A stretch of DNA of 64,000 bases from Paenarthrobacter aurescens (lineage in GTDB: Bacteria > Actinomycetota > Actinomycetes > Actinomycetales > Micrococcaceae): positions 338,358-402,357 of the forward strand of contig NZ_JAOEFX010000005.1 of NCBI RefSeq assembly GCF_025421775.1, read 5' to 3'. Under the pieces are notes generated by a model. It was not told the DNA's origin, did no database searches, and saw only the letters and a program-made list of their open reading frames with translations. Numbering within the stretch: position 1 is the stretch's first letter; every line of letters begins with the position of its first letter. Of the stretch, positions 9,037 through 17,614 are shown in pieces. The translations under genes were made by a program, and so were the position numbers.

Positions 9037-10085
9037 CCACACTGCAAGGCCCGGTAGACGCGCCGGACATCGTGGCCGTGTTGGGCGCAGGATCGTGGGG
9101 CACCACCTTTGCCAAGGTCCTGGCAGATGCTGCTGAAGCCACTGGCGCTAAGCGCACCATCCGGATCTGGGGACGTCGCACCGAAGTCGTGGAGCAGATC
9201 AACTCTTCGCACCGCAACGAGCAGTACCTGAAAGACATTGAACTTCCGGCGTCCGTCAGTGCATCCACAGATGTGGCAGAGGTACTCAAAGACGCCACGT
9301 TGGTGGTCCTCGCGGTTCCGGCCCAATCCCTGAGGCCGCAACTGGGTGAGTGGAAACCGTTGCTGGCGCCCGATGCCGTGGTTGTGTCCCTGATGAAGGG
9401 CTTGGAACTGGGTACGGACGCCAGGATGAGCGAAGTCATTGCGCAGGAGCTTGGCCTCCCAGCCTCGCGGGTAGCTGTCGTTTCCGGCCCCAACCTTGCG
9501 ATGGAAATCGCAAGGGAACAACCAACGGCCTCCGTTGTGGCCTGCAGTGACGCGGACACCGCGGCTGCGATTGCCCTGTGCTGCACGGCACCGTACTTCC
9601 GGCCCTACACCAGCACCGACGTTGTGGGCGTGGAAATCGGTGGGATCGTCAAGAACGTGATCGCGCTTGCCGTGGGTATCTGCGAAGGCCGTCAGATGGG
9701 TGACAACACCAAGGCTTCCGTCATTACCCGCGGACTCGCCGAGACCTCGCGCCTGGCCTTGGCACTCGGCGGGGAAGCGCACACCATGGCTGGCCTCGCA
9801 GGCCTCGGCGATCTCGTGGCTACTTGCTCATCCGCCCTTTCGAGGAATCACACAGCGGGCCGGCTGCTGGGCGAAGGGCTCAGCCTGGAAGAAGTGGCCG
9901 AACATATGACCCAGACCGCTGAAGGCATCAAGTCCGGTCCTGCCGTTCATGAACTCGCTGGCAAGTTGAATGTCGAAATGCCCATCACAGCAGCCGTTGT
10001 GGCGGTGCTTGAAGGCAGAATGTCCGTTGATGACCTGGGGCCGCGACTGCTGGCCCGGGCACTGAAGTCCGAAGGCGACTACTGA
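9033..10085 (+). CDS. gpsA: NAD(P)H-dependent glycerol-3-phosphate dehydrogenase
   Basis: Reduces dihydroxyacetone phosphate to sn-glycerol-3-phosphate for phospholipid synthesis. The 350-residue protein has the N-terminal Rossmann motif GAGSWG at residues 18-23, the central segment VVSLMKGLE, SGPNLAMEI, and the catalytic Lys region EIGGIVKNVIALAVG. ATG overlaps the stop of the acyltransferase gene (ATGA) and the ddl gene begins 2 bp after its stop, so it is in the middle of a tight operon. Confidence 0.96.
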   Translation: MTTLQGPVDAPDIVAVLGAGSWGTTFAKVLADAAEATGAKRTIRIWGRRTEVVEQINSSHRNEQYLKDIELPASVSASTDVAEVLKDATLVVLAVPAQSLRPQLGEWKPLLAPDAVVVSLMKGLELGTDARMSEVIAQELGLPASRVAVVSGPNLAMEIAREQPTASVVACSDADTAAAIALCCTAPYFRPYTSTDVVGVEIGGIVKNVIALAVGICEGRQMGDNTKASVITRGLAETSRLALALGGEAHTMAGLAGLGDLVATCSSALSRNHTAGRLLGEGLSLEEVAEHMTQTAEGIKSGPAVHELAGKLNVEMPITAAVVAVLEGRMSVDDLGPRLLARALKSEGDY

Positions 10086-10087
10086 TA

Positions 10088-11224
10088 GTGACTGAAGAAA
10101 CCACCAACAGCGCAGGCGTCCGTCCGCGCGTAGCGATCCTCTTTGGCGGGCGTTCCAGTGAACATGCCGTCAGTTGCGTCACGGCTGCCGGTGTCATGGG
10201 GGCCATCGACAAGAACAAGTACGAGGTCATTCCCATTGGCATCGCCAAGTCGGGTCAGTGGGTGCTGGCGTCGGGCGACACCAGCCAGTGGTCCTTGAGC
10301 TCCGCTGCGCTTCCTGAGGTAGCACCCTCGGGCAAGACTGTGACCCTGGCCGAAGTCGGTGGAGCACATCAGCTCATCGTGACCGAACCCAACGCCGTTC
10401 CCCAGGAGCTGGGGTCCGTGGACGTTGTCTTCCCGCTCCTTCATGGTCCATGGGGCGAGGACGGAACCGTCCAGGGCCTTCTTGAATTGTCGGACACCCG
10501 CTATGTGGGTGCCGGTGTCCTGGCCTCCGCGGTCGGCATGGACAAGCACTTCATGAAGGTGGTCTTCGAAGCCGCCGGACTGAACGTAGGTCCCTACATC
10601 GCTGTTACGGACCGCGAATGGCTCACGGATGCCGAGGCTGTCCGCAAGCGCGTGGACAAACTGGGCTTCCCGGTGTTCGTCAAACCCGCGCGGGCAGGTT
10701 CATCCATGGGAATCTCAAAGGTGGATTCGATGGAGGAACTGGACGTCGCGGTTGAAGAAGCCCGTCGCCATGACCTGAAGCTGGTCATTGAAGCCGGCAT
10801 TGTGGGCCGGGAGATCGAGTGTGCCGTTCTCCAAGGACGCGGCACAGACACGCCGCGGACCTCCATGCCCGGTGAAATCGCCGTGGCCGTTGGGGAGCAC
10901 CAGTTCTACGACTTTGCGGCCAAGTACGTTGACGATGGTGCCGCAGCGCTTAGCTGCCCTGCCGACATGCCGGACGAAGCCATCGCCCGTGTGCGCGAAC
11001 TTGCAGCCGTCGCCTTCGATGCCGTGGGAGCCGAGGGCCTCAGCCGCGTCGACTTCTTTTACACCCCCGCCGGCGAACTGATCATCAATGAGATCAACAC
11101 CATGCCTGGCTTCACGCCCAAAAGCATGTACCCGCAAATGTGGGCAGCATCCGGTTTGGCCTATGGCGAGCTGATCGACGAGCTCATCCACCTGGCGCTG
11201 ACGCGCAAGACGGGTCTTCGCTAG
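10088..11224 (+). CDS. ddl: D-alanine--D-alanine ligase
   Basis: ATP-grasp enzyme that joins two D-alanines for the peptidoglycan stem. 378 residues, GTG start 2 bp after gpsA. Motifs seen: SEHAVSCVTA near the N-terminus, the ATP-grasp VFVKPARAGSSMGISKV, and the metal/ATP loop INEINTMPGFTPKSMYP near the C-terminus. The Tyr/Ser-lid motif common to cytoplasmic Ddl is consistent with a D-Ala-D-Ala rather than a vancomycin-resistance D-Ala-D-Lac enzyme, but I could not verify the specificity loop by alignment. Convergent with the DUF3515 lipoprotein gene, 4 bp away. Confidence 0.95.
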   Translation: MTEETTNSAGVRPRVAILFGGRSSEHAVSCVTAAGVMGAIDKNKYEVIPIGIAKSGQWVLASGDTSQWSLSSAALPEVAPSGKTVTLAEVGGAHQLIVTEPNAVPQELGSVDVVFPLLHGPWGEDGTVQGLLELSDTRYVGAGVLASAVGMDKHFMKVVFEAAGLNVGPYIAVTDREWLTDAEAVRKRVDKLGFPVFVKPARAGSSMGISKVDSMEELDVAVEEARRHDLKLVIEAGIVGREIECAVLQGRGTDTPRTSMPGEIAVAVGEHQFYDFAAKYVDDGAAALSCPADMPDEAIARVRELAAVAFDAVGAEGLSRVDFFYTPAGELIINEINTMPGFTPKSMYPQMWAASGLAYGELIDELIHLALTRKTGLR

Positions 11225-11228
11225 AGCA

Positions 11229-11738
11229 CTACTGTGTGGTCGGCAGGTTCTGCAGGTCTTCTTGTCCTACGCACTTGCCGGTCGGCTTGATCTTGCCGAC
11301 TGCGGCCGCAAGTTCAGTCAGGACTGTCGCGGAGCTGATGTTTGCTGCCTCCAGCTTGACCGGGTCTATCAGGATCTCGGTGGCTGGTTCGCGGCCAAAC
11401 GTGGTCAGGGTGTAGACAGGATCGCCTTCCTTAATGACCCAGTCGATGTCATTGACGCTCACGCATCTGTCGGTCGTGGGACCGGGAACGTTCACCCCGC
11501 ATCGGAGGATGACCTGCGACGGTTCACCCCATGCCGCGGTGGCCTGGCTGTTGGTCTTCCGGAGGGTGGCACTACCGATCTGGTCCGGCAGGGCCACCAT
11601 CATGGGGGCACAGGCGGGATTGGCGGCGTCGGCAGCAGCCGTAACGTCAACGGTGGGGGAACAGGCCGACAAAGCGAGGACGGATGCAGAGGCCAGGGAA
11701 ACGGCCAGGGCAGTCCGGCGGAGGGTCTTGTGGTGCAT
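11229..11738 (-). CDS. DUF3515 family lipoprotein
   Basis: 169-residue exported protein. Basic start (MHHKTLRR), hydrophobic stretch, then lipobox LSAC with Cys26, so it should be lipidated and held outside the membrane. The mature part has the conserved Cys pair region (ILRCGVNVPGPTTDRC) and DWVIKEGD typical of actinobacterial DUF3515. Function is unknown. It is transcribed against ddl and divergent from thiL, an arrangement I recall as common in actinobacteria. Confidence 0.82.
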   Translation of the reverse strand: MHHKTLRRTALAVSLASASVLALSACSPTVDVTAAADAANPACAPMMVALPDQIGSATLRKTNSQATAAWGEPSQVILRCGVNVPGPTTDRCVSVNDIDWVIKEGDPVYTLTTFGREPATEILIDPVKLEAANISSATVLTELAAAVGKIKPTGKCVGQEDLQNLPTTQ

Positions 11739-11860
11739 CCATCCAGCCTATCCCGCATGTCCGGCCCGGCAGATTCGCGTAGCGAGGGTCACATTCCTGC
11801 CGCTCCCGGGGTGACTGTCCGCAGCGCTGTTTTGTCAGGGGATCGCGATAGCGTAGAGCC

Positions 11861-12874
11861 GTGCCTGCAGAACAGTTGACCGTCCAAGACCTTTCGGAGT
11901 CCGAGCTCCTTGCCCGGATCTTTCCGCGCCTGAACCACAGCCCGGGTGTTTTGTTGGGACCCGGCGACGATGCTGCCCTTATCGCGGCGCCGGACGGCCG
12001 CACCTTGATCTCCATTGACACCCAAACCCAGGACCAGGACTTCCGGCTTGAGTGGAACAACGGCTACCGGACCACGGGGTACGACGTCGGCTGGAAGGCC
12101 GCTGCTCAAAACCTCAGCGACATCAACGCCATGGGAGGCAGCGCCACCTCCCTCGTGGTCAGCTTGACCATGCCGCCCGCCACGCCCGTCGAATGGGTTG
12201 AATCGTTTGCCGACGGCCTCACCGCGGCAATTGTGGGCCTGGGTGCCCCGGACTGCTCCGTTGCCGGCGGAGACCTCGGCAGGGGCCGCGAACTCGCGGT
12301 GACCGTCGCCGTCGTCGGAACGCTTGCGGGGGTGGCGCCGGTGCTGAGGTCCGGCGCCACACCAGGGGACGTCGTGGCGGTTGCGGGGACCTTGGGCCGG
12401 GCTGCGGCCGGGTGGGCGCTGCTGGAGAGCAATGTGCCCCTGGACGGCCTTGCAAAGGAGTTGACGGAGTTGGTGGACTGCCAGTGCAGGCCCCAACCAC
12501 CGCTGGCAGCAGGACCTCTGGCCGCGCGTGCAGGTGCCACCGCCATGATGGACGTGTCCGATGGCCTGCTTCGCGATGGCGGCCGAATGGCCGGGGCCAG
12601 CAACGTGGTCCTGGATTTTGATCCGGTGGCCCTCAAGAAGCACGCCCAGCCGCTGGAACGGGCAGCTGCGCTCCTGGGCCGGGAGGCGATGCCCTGGGTT
12701 CTGGGTGGGGGAGAAGACCATGGACTGCTTGCCACCTTCCCAGCGGGAATTCAGCTGCCGACCGGCTTCACTGCGATAGGCTCAGTTCAAGCCGTTGTCG
12801 AGCCGCCAGGCAGCGGCGTCCGGATCGCCGGGCAAGCTGCTGACACCGTTGGATGGGATCACTTTGCAGACTAA
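11861..12874 (+). CDS. thiL: Thiamine-monophosphate kinase
   Basis: Phosphorylates thiamine phosphate to thiamine diphosphate. 337 residues of the PurM-like/AIRS fold with GPGDDAALI near residue 30, SDINAMGGSATSLVVSL and VAGGDLGRG, all ThiL signatures. The start is GTG at 11861. No ribosome site precedes it, and a -10-like TAGCGT at 11849-11854 sits at the right distance for a transcript starting on the GTG, so translation could be leaderless. Its end overlaps possible upstream starts of the DAK2 gene. Confidence 0.93.
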   Translation: MPAEQLTVQDLSESELLARIFPRLNHSPGVLLGPGDDAALIAAPDGRTLISIDTQTQDQDFRLEWNNGYRTTGYDVGWKAAAQNLSDINAMGGSATSLVVSLTMPPATPVEWVESFADGLTAAIVGLGAPDCSVAGGDLGRGRELAVTVAVVGTLAGVAPVLRSGATPGDVVAVAGTLGRAAAGWALLESNVPLDGLAKELTELVDCQCRPQPPLAAGPLAARAGATAMMDVSDGLLRDGGRMAGASNVVLDFDPVALKKHAQPLERAAALLGREAMPWVLGGGEDHGLLATFPAGIQLPTGFTAIGSVQAVVEPPGSGVRIAGQAADTVGWDHFAD

Positions 12875-13958
12875 GATCGCCGCGAATGCGCACGCCATGA
12901 AACGCTGGCTCGGCAAGGCGGAGGTGGTCCTCGGCAACCACAGCGACCGCCTCAATGCGATCAACATCTTCCCTGTGGCTGACGGCGATACCGGCACCAA
13001 CCTGTATCTCACGGTCAGGGCGGCCGTCTCCGCCCTTGACGACGCTGCGCCGGAAACCACGGAAACAGGAAATGATGTGGGCGCCGTACTCTCACGCGCC
13101 GGGCAGGCAGCAATGGAACAGGCACGAGGTAACTCGGGCACGCTGTTTGCGGTCTTCCTGTGTGCCGCTGCTGAACCGCTGGCAGGCAAGTCACGACTCA
13201 GTGCGCCGCTGCTGGCCACGGCCCTGAACAGGGCCCAGATCCGAGCCTGGTCCGCGTTGAGCGAGCCCGTCGCCGGAACCATGCTCTCGGTCCTGGAGGC
13301 GGCCGCACATGCGGCCCAAGCCGTGGATGCTTCCCAGAACTCCGACGACAGCAACCATGCGCTGGGCCTGTCGCTCGACGCCGTAGTGGAGGCCGCCTTC
13401 CAAGCCGTTGTCCGCACCGAGAACGAGCTCGCTCCCTTGCACGAAGCGCATGTGGTGGATGCCGGCGGTGTAGGCATGCTGCTGGTCCTGGACTGCCTCC
13501 GCTCCGCCGTCCTGGGTGAGGACATCCAGGACGAACTCCTGGATGGGTTGCACGGTTACAAACTGCAGGATCCCCACATCCACGAGCACATGCCGGCCGA
13601 TGACGGCGTTGAAGTCATGTGCACCATCAGCCTTTCGCCCTTGAACGCGGCAATCCTCCGGCAGCGCCTGGATGAGATGGGTGATTCGGTCATCATGAGC
13701 CAGGTGGGTGGAGTCCAAGGCCGGGAACAGGACGACGACGACGAATCCGCTGTTGAAGCAAGCTACCGGTGGCGGGTCCATGTGCACGTTCCGGATCCTG
13801 AGCCGGCCGTAGCCCTGATACGTTCGCTGGGGGAGCCCACCGACATCGCAGTCAGCCAACTGGCCCTGCCCCGTGACAAAGGCCCGGAAGCGGCGCCACA
13901 AGAGCCAACCGGCACCGAAGAACCCAGCATTCCAGGCCAGTCACGGCATGATTACTGA
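12849..13958 (+). CDS. DAK2 domain-containing protein (FakA/DhaL-like)
   Basis: 369-residue protein with a DhaL-like phosphatase/kinase domain: NAINIFPVADGDTGTN holds the Mg-binding Asp cluster, followed by RGNSGTLFAVFLC and a C-terminal FakA-like part ending in an acidic, Pro-rich tail. FakA homologues phosphorylate fatty acids bound to FakB proteins, but stand-alone actinobacterial DAK2 proteins next to recG have no firm role that I know of. The start is uncertain: TTG 12849 gives an N-terminus similar in length to homologues, TTG 12795 and ATG 12897 are alternatives, and none has a good ribosome site. It overlaps thiL by 26 bp and its stop overlaps recG by 11 bp. Confidence 0.82.
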   Translation: MDGITLQTKIAANAHAMKRWLGKAEVVLGNHSDRLNAINIFPVADGDTGTNLYLTVRAAVSALDDAAPETTETGNDVGAVLSRAGQAAMEQARGNSGTLFAVFLCAAAEPLAGKSRLSAPLLATALNRAQIRAWSALSEPVAGTMLSVLEAAAHAAQAVDASQNSDDSNHALGLSLDAVVEAAFQAVVRTENELAPLHEAHVVDAGGVGMLLVLDCLRSAVLGEDIQDELLDGLHGYKLQDPHIHEHMPADDGVEVMCTISLSPLNAAILRQRLDEMGDSVIMSQVGGVQGREQDDDDESAVEASYRWRVHVHVPDPEPAVALIRSLGEPTDIAVSQLALPRDKGPEAAPQEPTGTEEPSIPGQSRHDY

Positions 13959-16203
13959 GCTGGAACTACCCCTCGAACGCAGGATAGGAAAGCGGTCCGC
14001 GGCCGTCATCGACAAGCACTTGGGGCTCAAGACCGCAGGCGCCTTGCTGAATTACTTTCCGCGACGTTACCTGAGCCGCGGTGAATTGACTCCGATCAGC
14101 AACCTTCCGCTGGACGAAGAAGTCACGCTCATTGCGCGTGTGCTGTCCAACAGCACGCGGCAGATGCGGGCCCGGCGCGGTTCCATCACGGATGTGGTGG
14201 TGACGGACGAGGCCGGTGGAAGCAGTGCGCAGGGCACGTTGAAGGTCAGCTTCTTCAACGGATTCCGCGCCAAGGCAGAACTCCTGGCTGGCCGCCGGGC
14301 GATGTTCTCGGGAAAGGTGACCCGCTACGGTGGATCTCTCGGCTTGACCAACCCCGATTTCCTGCTGCTGGACGAGGACCCCGAAGCCGAGGGGGCCGTG
14401 GATCCGGAGAAACTGGCTGCCATGCCCATCCCGGTCTATCCGGCGACGGCCAAGCTGACCAGTTGGTCCATCCACAAAGTGATTACTGCCTTGCTGCAGA
14501 CCATGGACCTTGACGCCTTGAAGGATCCGCTGCCGGCCGACATCGTCCGAAGGGACGGGCTACTCAGCGTGGCCGAGGCCTACCGGTTGATCCATTCGCC
14601 CGAAACCTCAAAGGATTGGCAACGGGCCCAGGAACGCTTCCGCTACCAGGAGGCCCTGGTTCTGCAGACAGCCCTGGCACGGCGCCGGGCCCAGCTTGCG
14701 GCGGAGGAAGCCACGGCACGCCGGCCGCTCAGCGGGGGTTTGCTCAGCACGTTTGACCAGCACCTGCCCTTCACACTGACTGCCGGCCAGTCCGCCGTCG
14801 GGAAGACCCTTTCGGAAGAACTTGCACGGGACACGCCTATGAACAGGCTGCTGCAGGGCGAAGTGGGTTCCGGTAAAACCATCGTTGCCCTCCGCGCCAT
14901 GTTGCAGGTAGTGGATGCAGGCGGCCAAGCTGCGCTGCTGGCGCCCACGGAGGTTCTTGCGGCCCAGCATTTTCAGTCCATCCGCCGGACCCTGGGTACG
15001 TTGGCCAGGGACCATGTATTCGGTGGCGCAGGCATGCTCGGCGGCGACTCGACACCTGAATCCGTGCAAGTGACGCTGCTGACGGGTTCCATGCCTACCG
15101 CAGCGCGCAAGCAGGCAATGTTGGACGCCGCTTCCGGAAACGCGGGAATCGTGATCGGCACCCACGCTCTGCTGAGCGACAAAACGAGCTTCCAGGACCT
15201 CGGCTTGATCGTGGTGGATGAACAACACCGGTTTGGCGTGGAGCAACGTGACGCCCTTCGGGCCAAAGCGCAGCGGCCACCTCACTTGCTGGTCATGACG
15301 GCCACACCCATCCCGCGTACCGTTGCGATGACGGTCTTCGGGGACCTCGAGACCTCTATCCTCGATGAACTTCCCGCCGGTCGTGCCCCGATTTCGACGC
15401 ATGTGGTGGGACTCGTGGAGAACCCCGGATGGGTGGACCGCATATGGAAACGGTCGCGCGAAGAAGTCGATTCGGGCCATCAGGTGTATGTGGTGTGCCC
15501 CAAGATCGGATCGGACGACGACGGCGACTTCAGTCCCGGGGAAGCGGCACCCAGCGACGCCGACCTTGCCGACGACGCCGCGGCGCGGGAGCTCGCATCG
15601 GTGATAACCGTCGTCGAAAGCCTCCTGCAGGAGCCGTCCCTCGCGGGAGTCAGCGTGGCGCCGCTTCATGGCCGGCAGGACCCGCAACTGAAATCCGACA
15701 CCATGGCATCGTTCGCGGCCAACCAGACCAAGGTGCTTGTTTCCACAACCGTCATCGAGGTGGGCGTGGATGTCCATAACGCCACCCTGATGGTCATTCT
15801 GGACGCCGATCGCTTTGGGATTTCACAACTGCACCAGCTCCGGGGCCGGGTGGGCCGAGGGGGCTTGCCGGGCACCTGCCTGCTGGTAACCACACTGGAA
15901 CCGGGCCACCCCAGCCGGAGACGCCTTGAGGCAGTCGCTTCAACCACTGACGGGTTTGAACTCTCCCAGGAAGACTTGAAGCTCCGCCGTGAAGGCGACA
16001 TCCTGGGTGCCTCGCAATCAGGTGGACGTTCCACACTGAAGTTGCTGCGGGTCCTTGAACACGAGGACATCATTGCCCGTGCCCGCACGGACGCCCAGGG
16101 GCTGGTGGCCGCGGACCCTGCCCTGCAGCACCAGCCAGCACTCGCCGCAGCGATCGACGAATACTTGAACCCCGAAAAGGAGGCGTTCCTTGAACGCGGT
16201 TAG
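13948..16203 (+). CDS. recG: ATP-dependent DNA helicase RecG
   Basis: Branch-migration helicase that regresses stalled forks and processes recombination intermediates. 751 residues: N-terminal wedge/OB domain to about 250, SF2 motor with Walker A GEVGSGKT at 304-311 and DEQH box at 424-427, and the RecG C-terminal signature LRGRVGRGG. I take ATG 13948 (MITELELPL) as start because it gives the usual RecG N-terminus; a reading from 13873 would add 25 non-conserved residues inside the DAK2 gene. An acidic insertion (SDDDGDFSPGEAAPSDAD) lies between motor motifs, a species-variable loop. Confidence 0.95.
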   Translation: MITELELPLERRIGKRSAAVIDKHLGLKTAGALLNYFPRRYLSRGELTPISNLPLDEEVTLIARVLSNSTRQMRARRGSITDVVVTDEAGGSSAQGTLKVSFFNGFRAKAELLAGRRAMFSGKVTRYGGSLGLTNPDFLLLDEDPEAEGAVDPEKLAAMPIPVYPATAKLTSWSIHKVITALLQTMDLDALKDPLPADIVRRDGLLSVAEAYRLIHSPETSKDWQRAQERFRYQEALVLQTALARRRAQLAAEEATARRPLSGGLLSTFDQHLPFTLTAGQSAVGKTLSEELARDTPMNRLLQGEVGSGKTIVALRAMLQVVDAGGQAALLAPTEVLAAQHFQSIRRTLGTLARDHVFGGAGMLGGDSTPESVQVTLLTGSMPTAARKQAMLDAASGNAGIVIGTHALLSDKTSFQDLGLIVVDEQHRFGVEQRDALRAKAQRPPHLLVMTATPIPRTVAMTVFGDLETSILDELPAGRAPISTHVVGLVENPGWVDRIWKRSREEVDSGHQVYVVCPKIGSDDDGDFSPGEAAPSDADLADDAAARELASVITVVESLLQEPSLAGVSVAPLHGRQDPQLKSDTMASFAANQTKVLVSTTVIEVGVDVHNATLMVILDADRFGISQLHQLRGRVGRGGLPGTCLLVTTLEPGHPSRRRLEAVASTTDGFELSQEDLKLRREGDILGASQSGGRSTLKLLRVLEHEDIIARARTDAQGLVAADPALQHQPALAAAIDEYLNPEKEAFLERG

Positions 16204-16239
16204 AAGTCCAAGGATCCACAACCCGTACGGAGCGGTCCA

Positions 16240-16806
16240 GTGAGCCGGATCATTGCCGGAGTTGGTGGCGGGAACCCCCTGACCAGCGTTCCCGGCACAG
16301 CAACGCGTCCCACCACGGACCGGGTCAAGGAAGCGCTGTTCTCCCGCCTGGAATCATTGGCCATCATTGACGATGCCCGGGTGTTGGACCTCTACGCCGG
16401 TTCGGGGGCCTTGGGGATTGAGAGTGCCAGCCGGGGTGCCCGCAGCGTGGATCTTGTGGAATTCGACGCCAAGGCAAGCGACGTCTGCCAGCGCAATGCG
16501 GACTTGGTTAATCAGCTCCTGGGCGGCAAGAGGGTCTCGGTCCACCGATCCAAGGTGGAATCGTTCCTGGAGCGTGCGGCGGACGCTGACAGGTGGGACC
16601 TGGTCTTCCTGGATCCGCCCTACCCCTTGGAAGAAGCGGCCGTGAGCGCTGTGCTTGCAAAGTTGGCGCCTCACCTGGATGACGCCGCTGTGGTGGTAGT
16701 GGAGCGGAGTTCGCGAAGCCCTGAACCTGCCTGGCCTGAAGCCTTGGAATGCTTCGCCGACAAAAAGTACGGCGAAACCAAACTCTGGTTCGCTGAGCCG
16801 GCCTAG
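16240..16806 (+). CDS. rsmD: 16S rRNA (guanine(966)-N2)-methyltransferase
   Basis: 188-residue SAM-dependent methyltransferase modifying G966 of 16S rRNA during 30S assembly. Motif I VLDLYAGSGALG is at 48-59 and the amino-methylating motif LDPPYP at 124-129. GTG start, 36 bp after recG; recG-rsmD-coaD order is the common actinobacterial one, though here two minus-strand genes separate rsmD from coaD. Confidence 0.93.
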   Translation: MSRIIAGVGGGNPLTSVPGTATRPTTDRVKEALFSRLESLAIIDDARVLDLYAGSGALGIESASRGARSVDLVEFDAKASDVCQRNADLVNQLLGGKRVSVHRSKVESFLERAADADRWDLVFLDPPYPLEEAAVSAVLAKLAPHLDDAAVVVVERSSRSPEPAWPEALECFADKKYGETKLWFAEPA

Positions 16807-16813
16807 GAGGCGG

Positions 16814-17614
16814 TCAAGGCCGGCCCGTAATCCGGTCCAGGTCCATGCCGGTGAGTAGGGTGGCGGGGTGTGGGCCGCGGGCAAGCAGCTCCGCTGTCCA
16901 CTCCGGCGACCACGGCCTCCGGGTGCCCACCAGGATGATGTTGCCGGGGTATCGGCCAGCGAACATTCCCGTTTCGGCGAAGGCTGCGACGTCCGGCATG
17001 GCCTGGCGCATGGCAGCCACTTGGCTGCGCACCAGTGTCAGCGCGGGTTCGTCGCCTACGTTGACGATCAGGACCCCCTCCGGGCCCAGGCGCGCCGCTG
17101 CTTCTTCGTAGAACTCCCTGCAGGCGATATGGGCCGGTGCTTCGGGGCCGGAGAAAATATCAAGAATCACGACGTCGAACAGCACCTGGGCGGAAAGCTC
17201 CGCCAAGGCGTCGCGGGCGTCGCCGATGTGGGTGTGCAGGATGGTGCCCTCGGGCAAGGGCAGCTGTTGAAGCACGAAGTCCAGCAGTTCGCGCTCAAGT
17301 TCAACCGCGTACTGTTCCGAGCCGGGGCGGGTCGCCTGGACGTAGCGCGCAAGGGTGAGGGCGCCTGCGCCCAGATGCAGGGCGCTGATGGGTGCTCCGG
17401 GTTCAGCGGCCAGGTCCACCACGTGCCCGATCCTGCGCAGGTACTCGTAGAAGATCTCCGAGGGATCGGCAAGGTTCACGTGTGATTGCTCGGCTCCGCC
17501 GATGCTGAGGATGAAGCTGCCATCGATGAGGGAGTCCGCGTCAATGGTGGCGTGCTGTCCTGTGGTTCGGAGGAAGCGCGTGGCGTGGTGCTGGCCGGCG
17601 CCTGTGGGACTCAG
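16814..17614 (-). CDS. Spermidine synthase-like SAM-binding protein, probable CTG start
   Basis: Rossmann-fold protein of the spermidine synthase/methyltransferase superfamily. Seen: ISALHLGAGALTLARYV (nucleotide-binding loop), YAVELERELLDF, DARDALAEL and VVILDIFSG. Reading from the first standard start (GTG 17479) gives 221 residues but loses the N-terminal beta-hairpin of the family. That hairpin is encoded upstream in the same open frame (SFILSIGGAEQSHVNLADP), and no ATG, GTG or TTG lies in frame between 17480 and 17614. A CTG at 17614-17612 overlaps the aminotransferase stop as CTGA and has an AAGGA ribosome site 6 bases before it, giving 266 residues. I therefore annotate a CTG start. 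Polyamine synthesis is not implied; many such actinobacterial proteins have unknown substrates. Confidence 0.75.
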   Translation of the reverse strand: MSPTGAGQHHATRFLRTTGQHATIDADSLIDGSFILSIGGAEQSHVNLADPSEIFYEYLRRIGHVVDLAAEPGAPISALHLGAGALTLARYVQATRPGSEQYAVELERELLDFVLQQLPLPEGTILHTHIGDARDALAELSAQVLFDVVILDIFSGPEAPAHIACREFYEEAAARLGPEGVLIVNVGDEPALTLVRSQVAAMRQAMPDVAAFAETGMFAGRYPGNIILVGTRRPWSPEWTAELLARGPHPATLLTGMDLDRITGRP

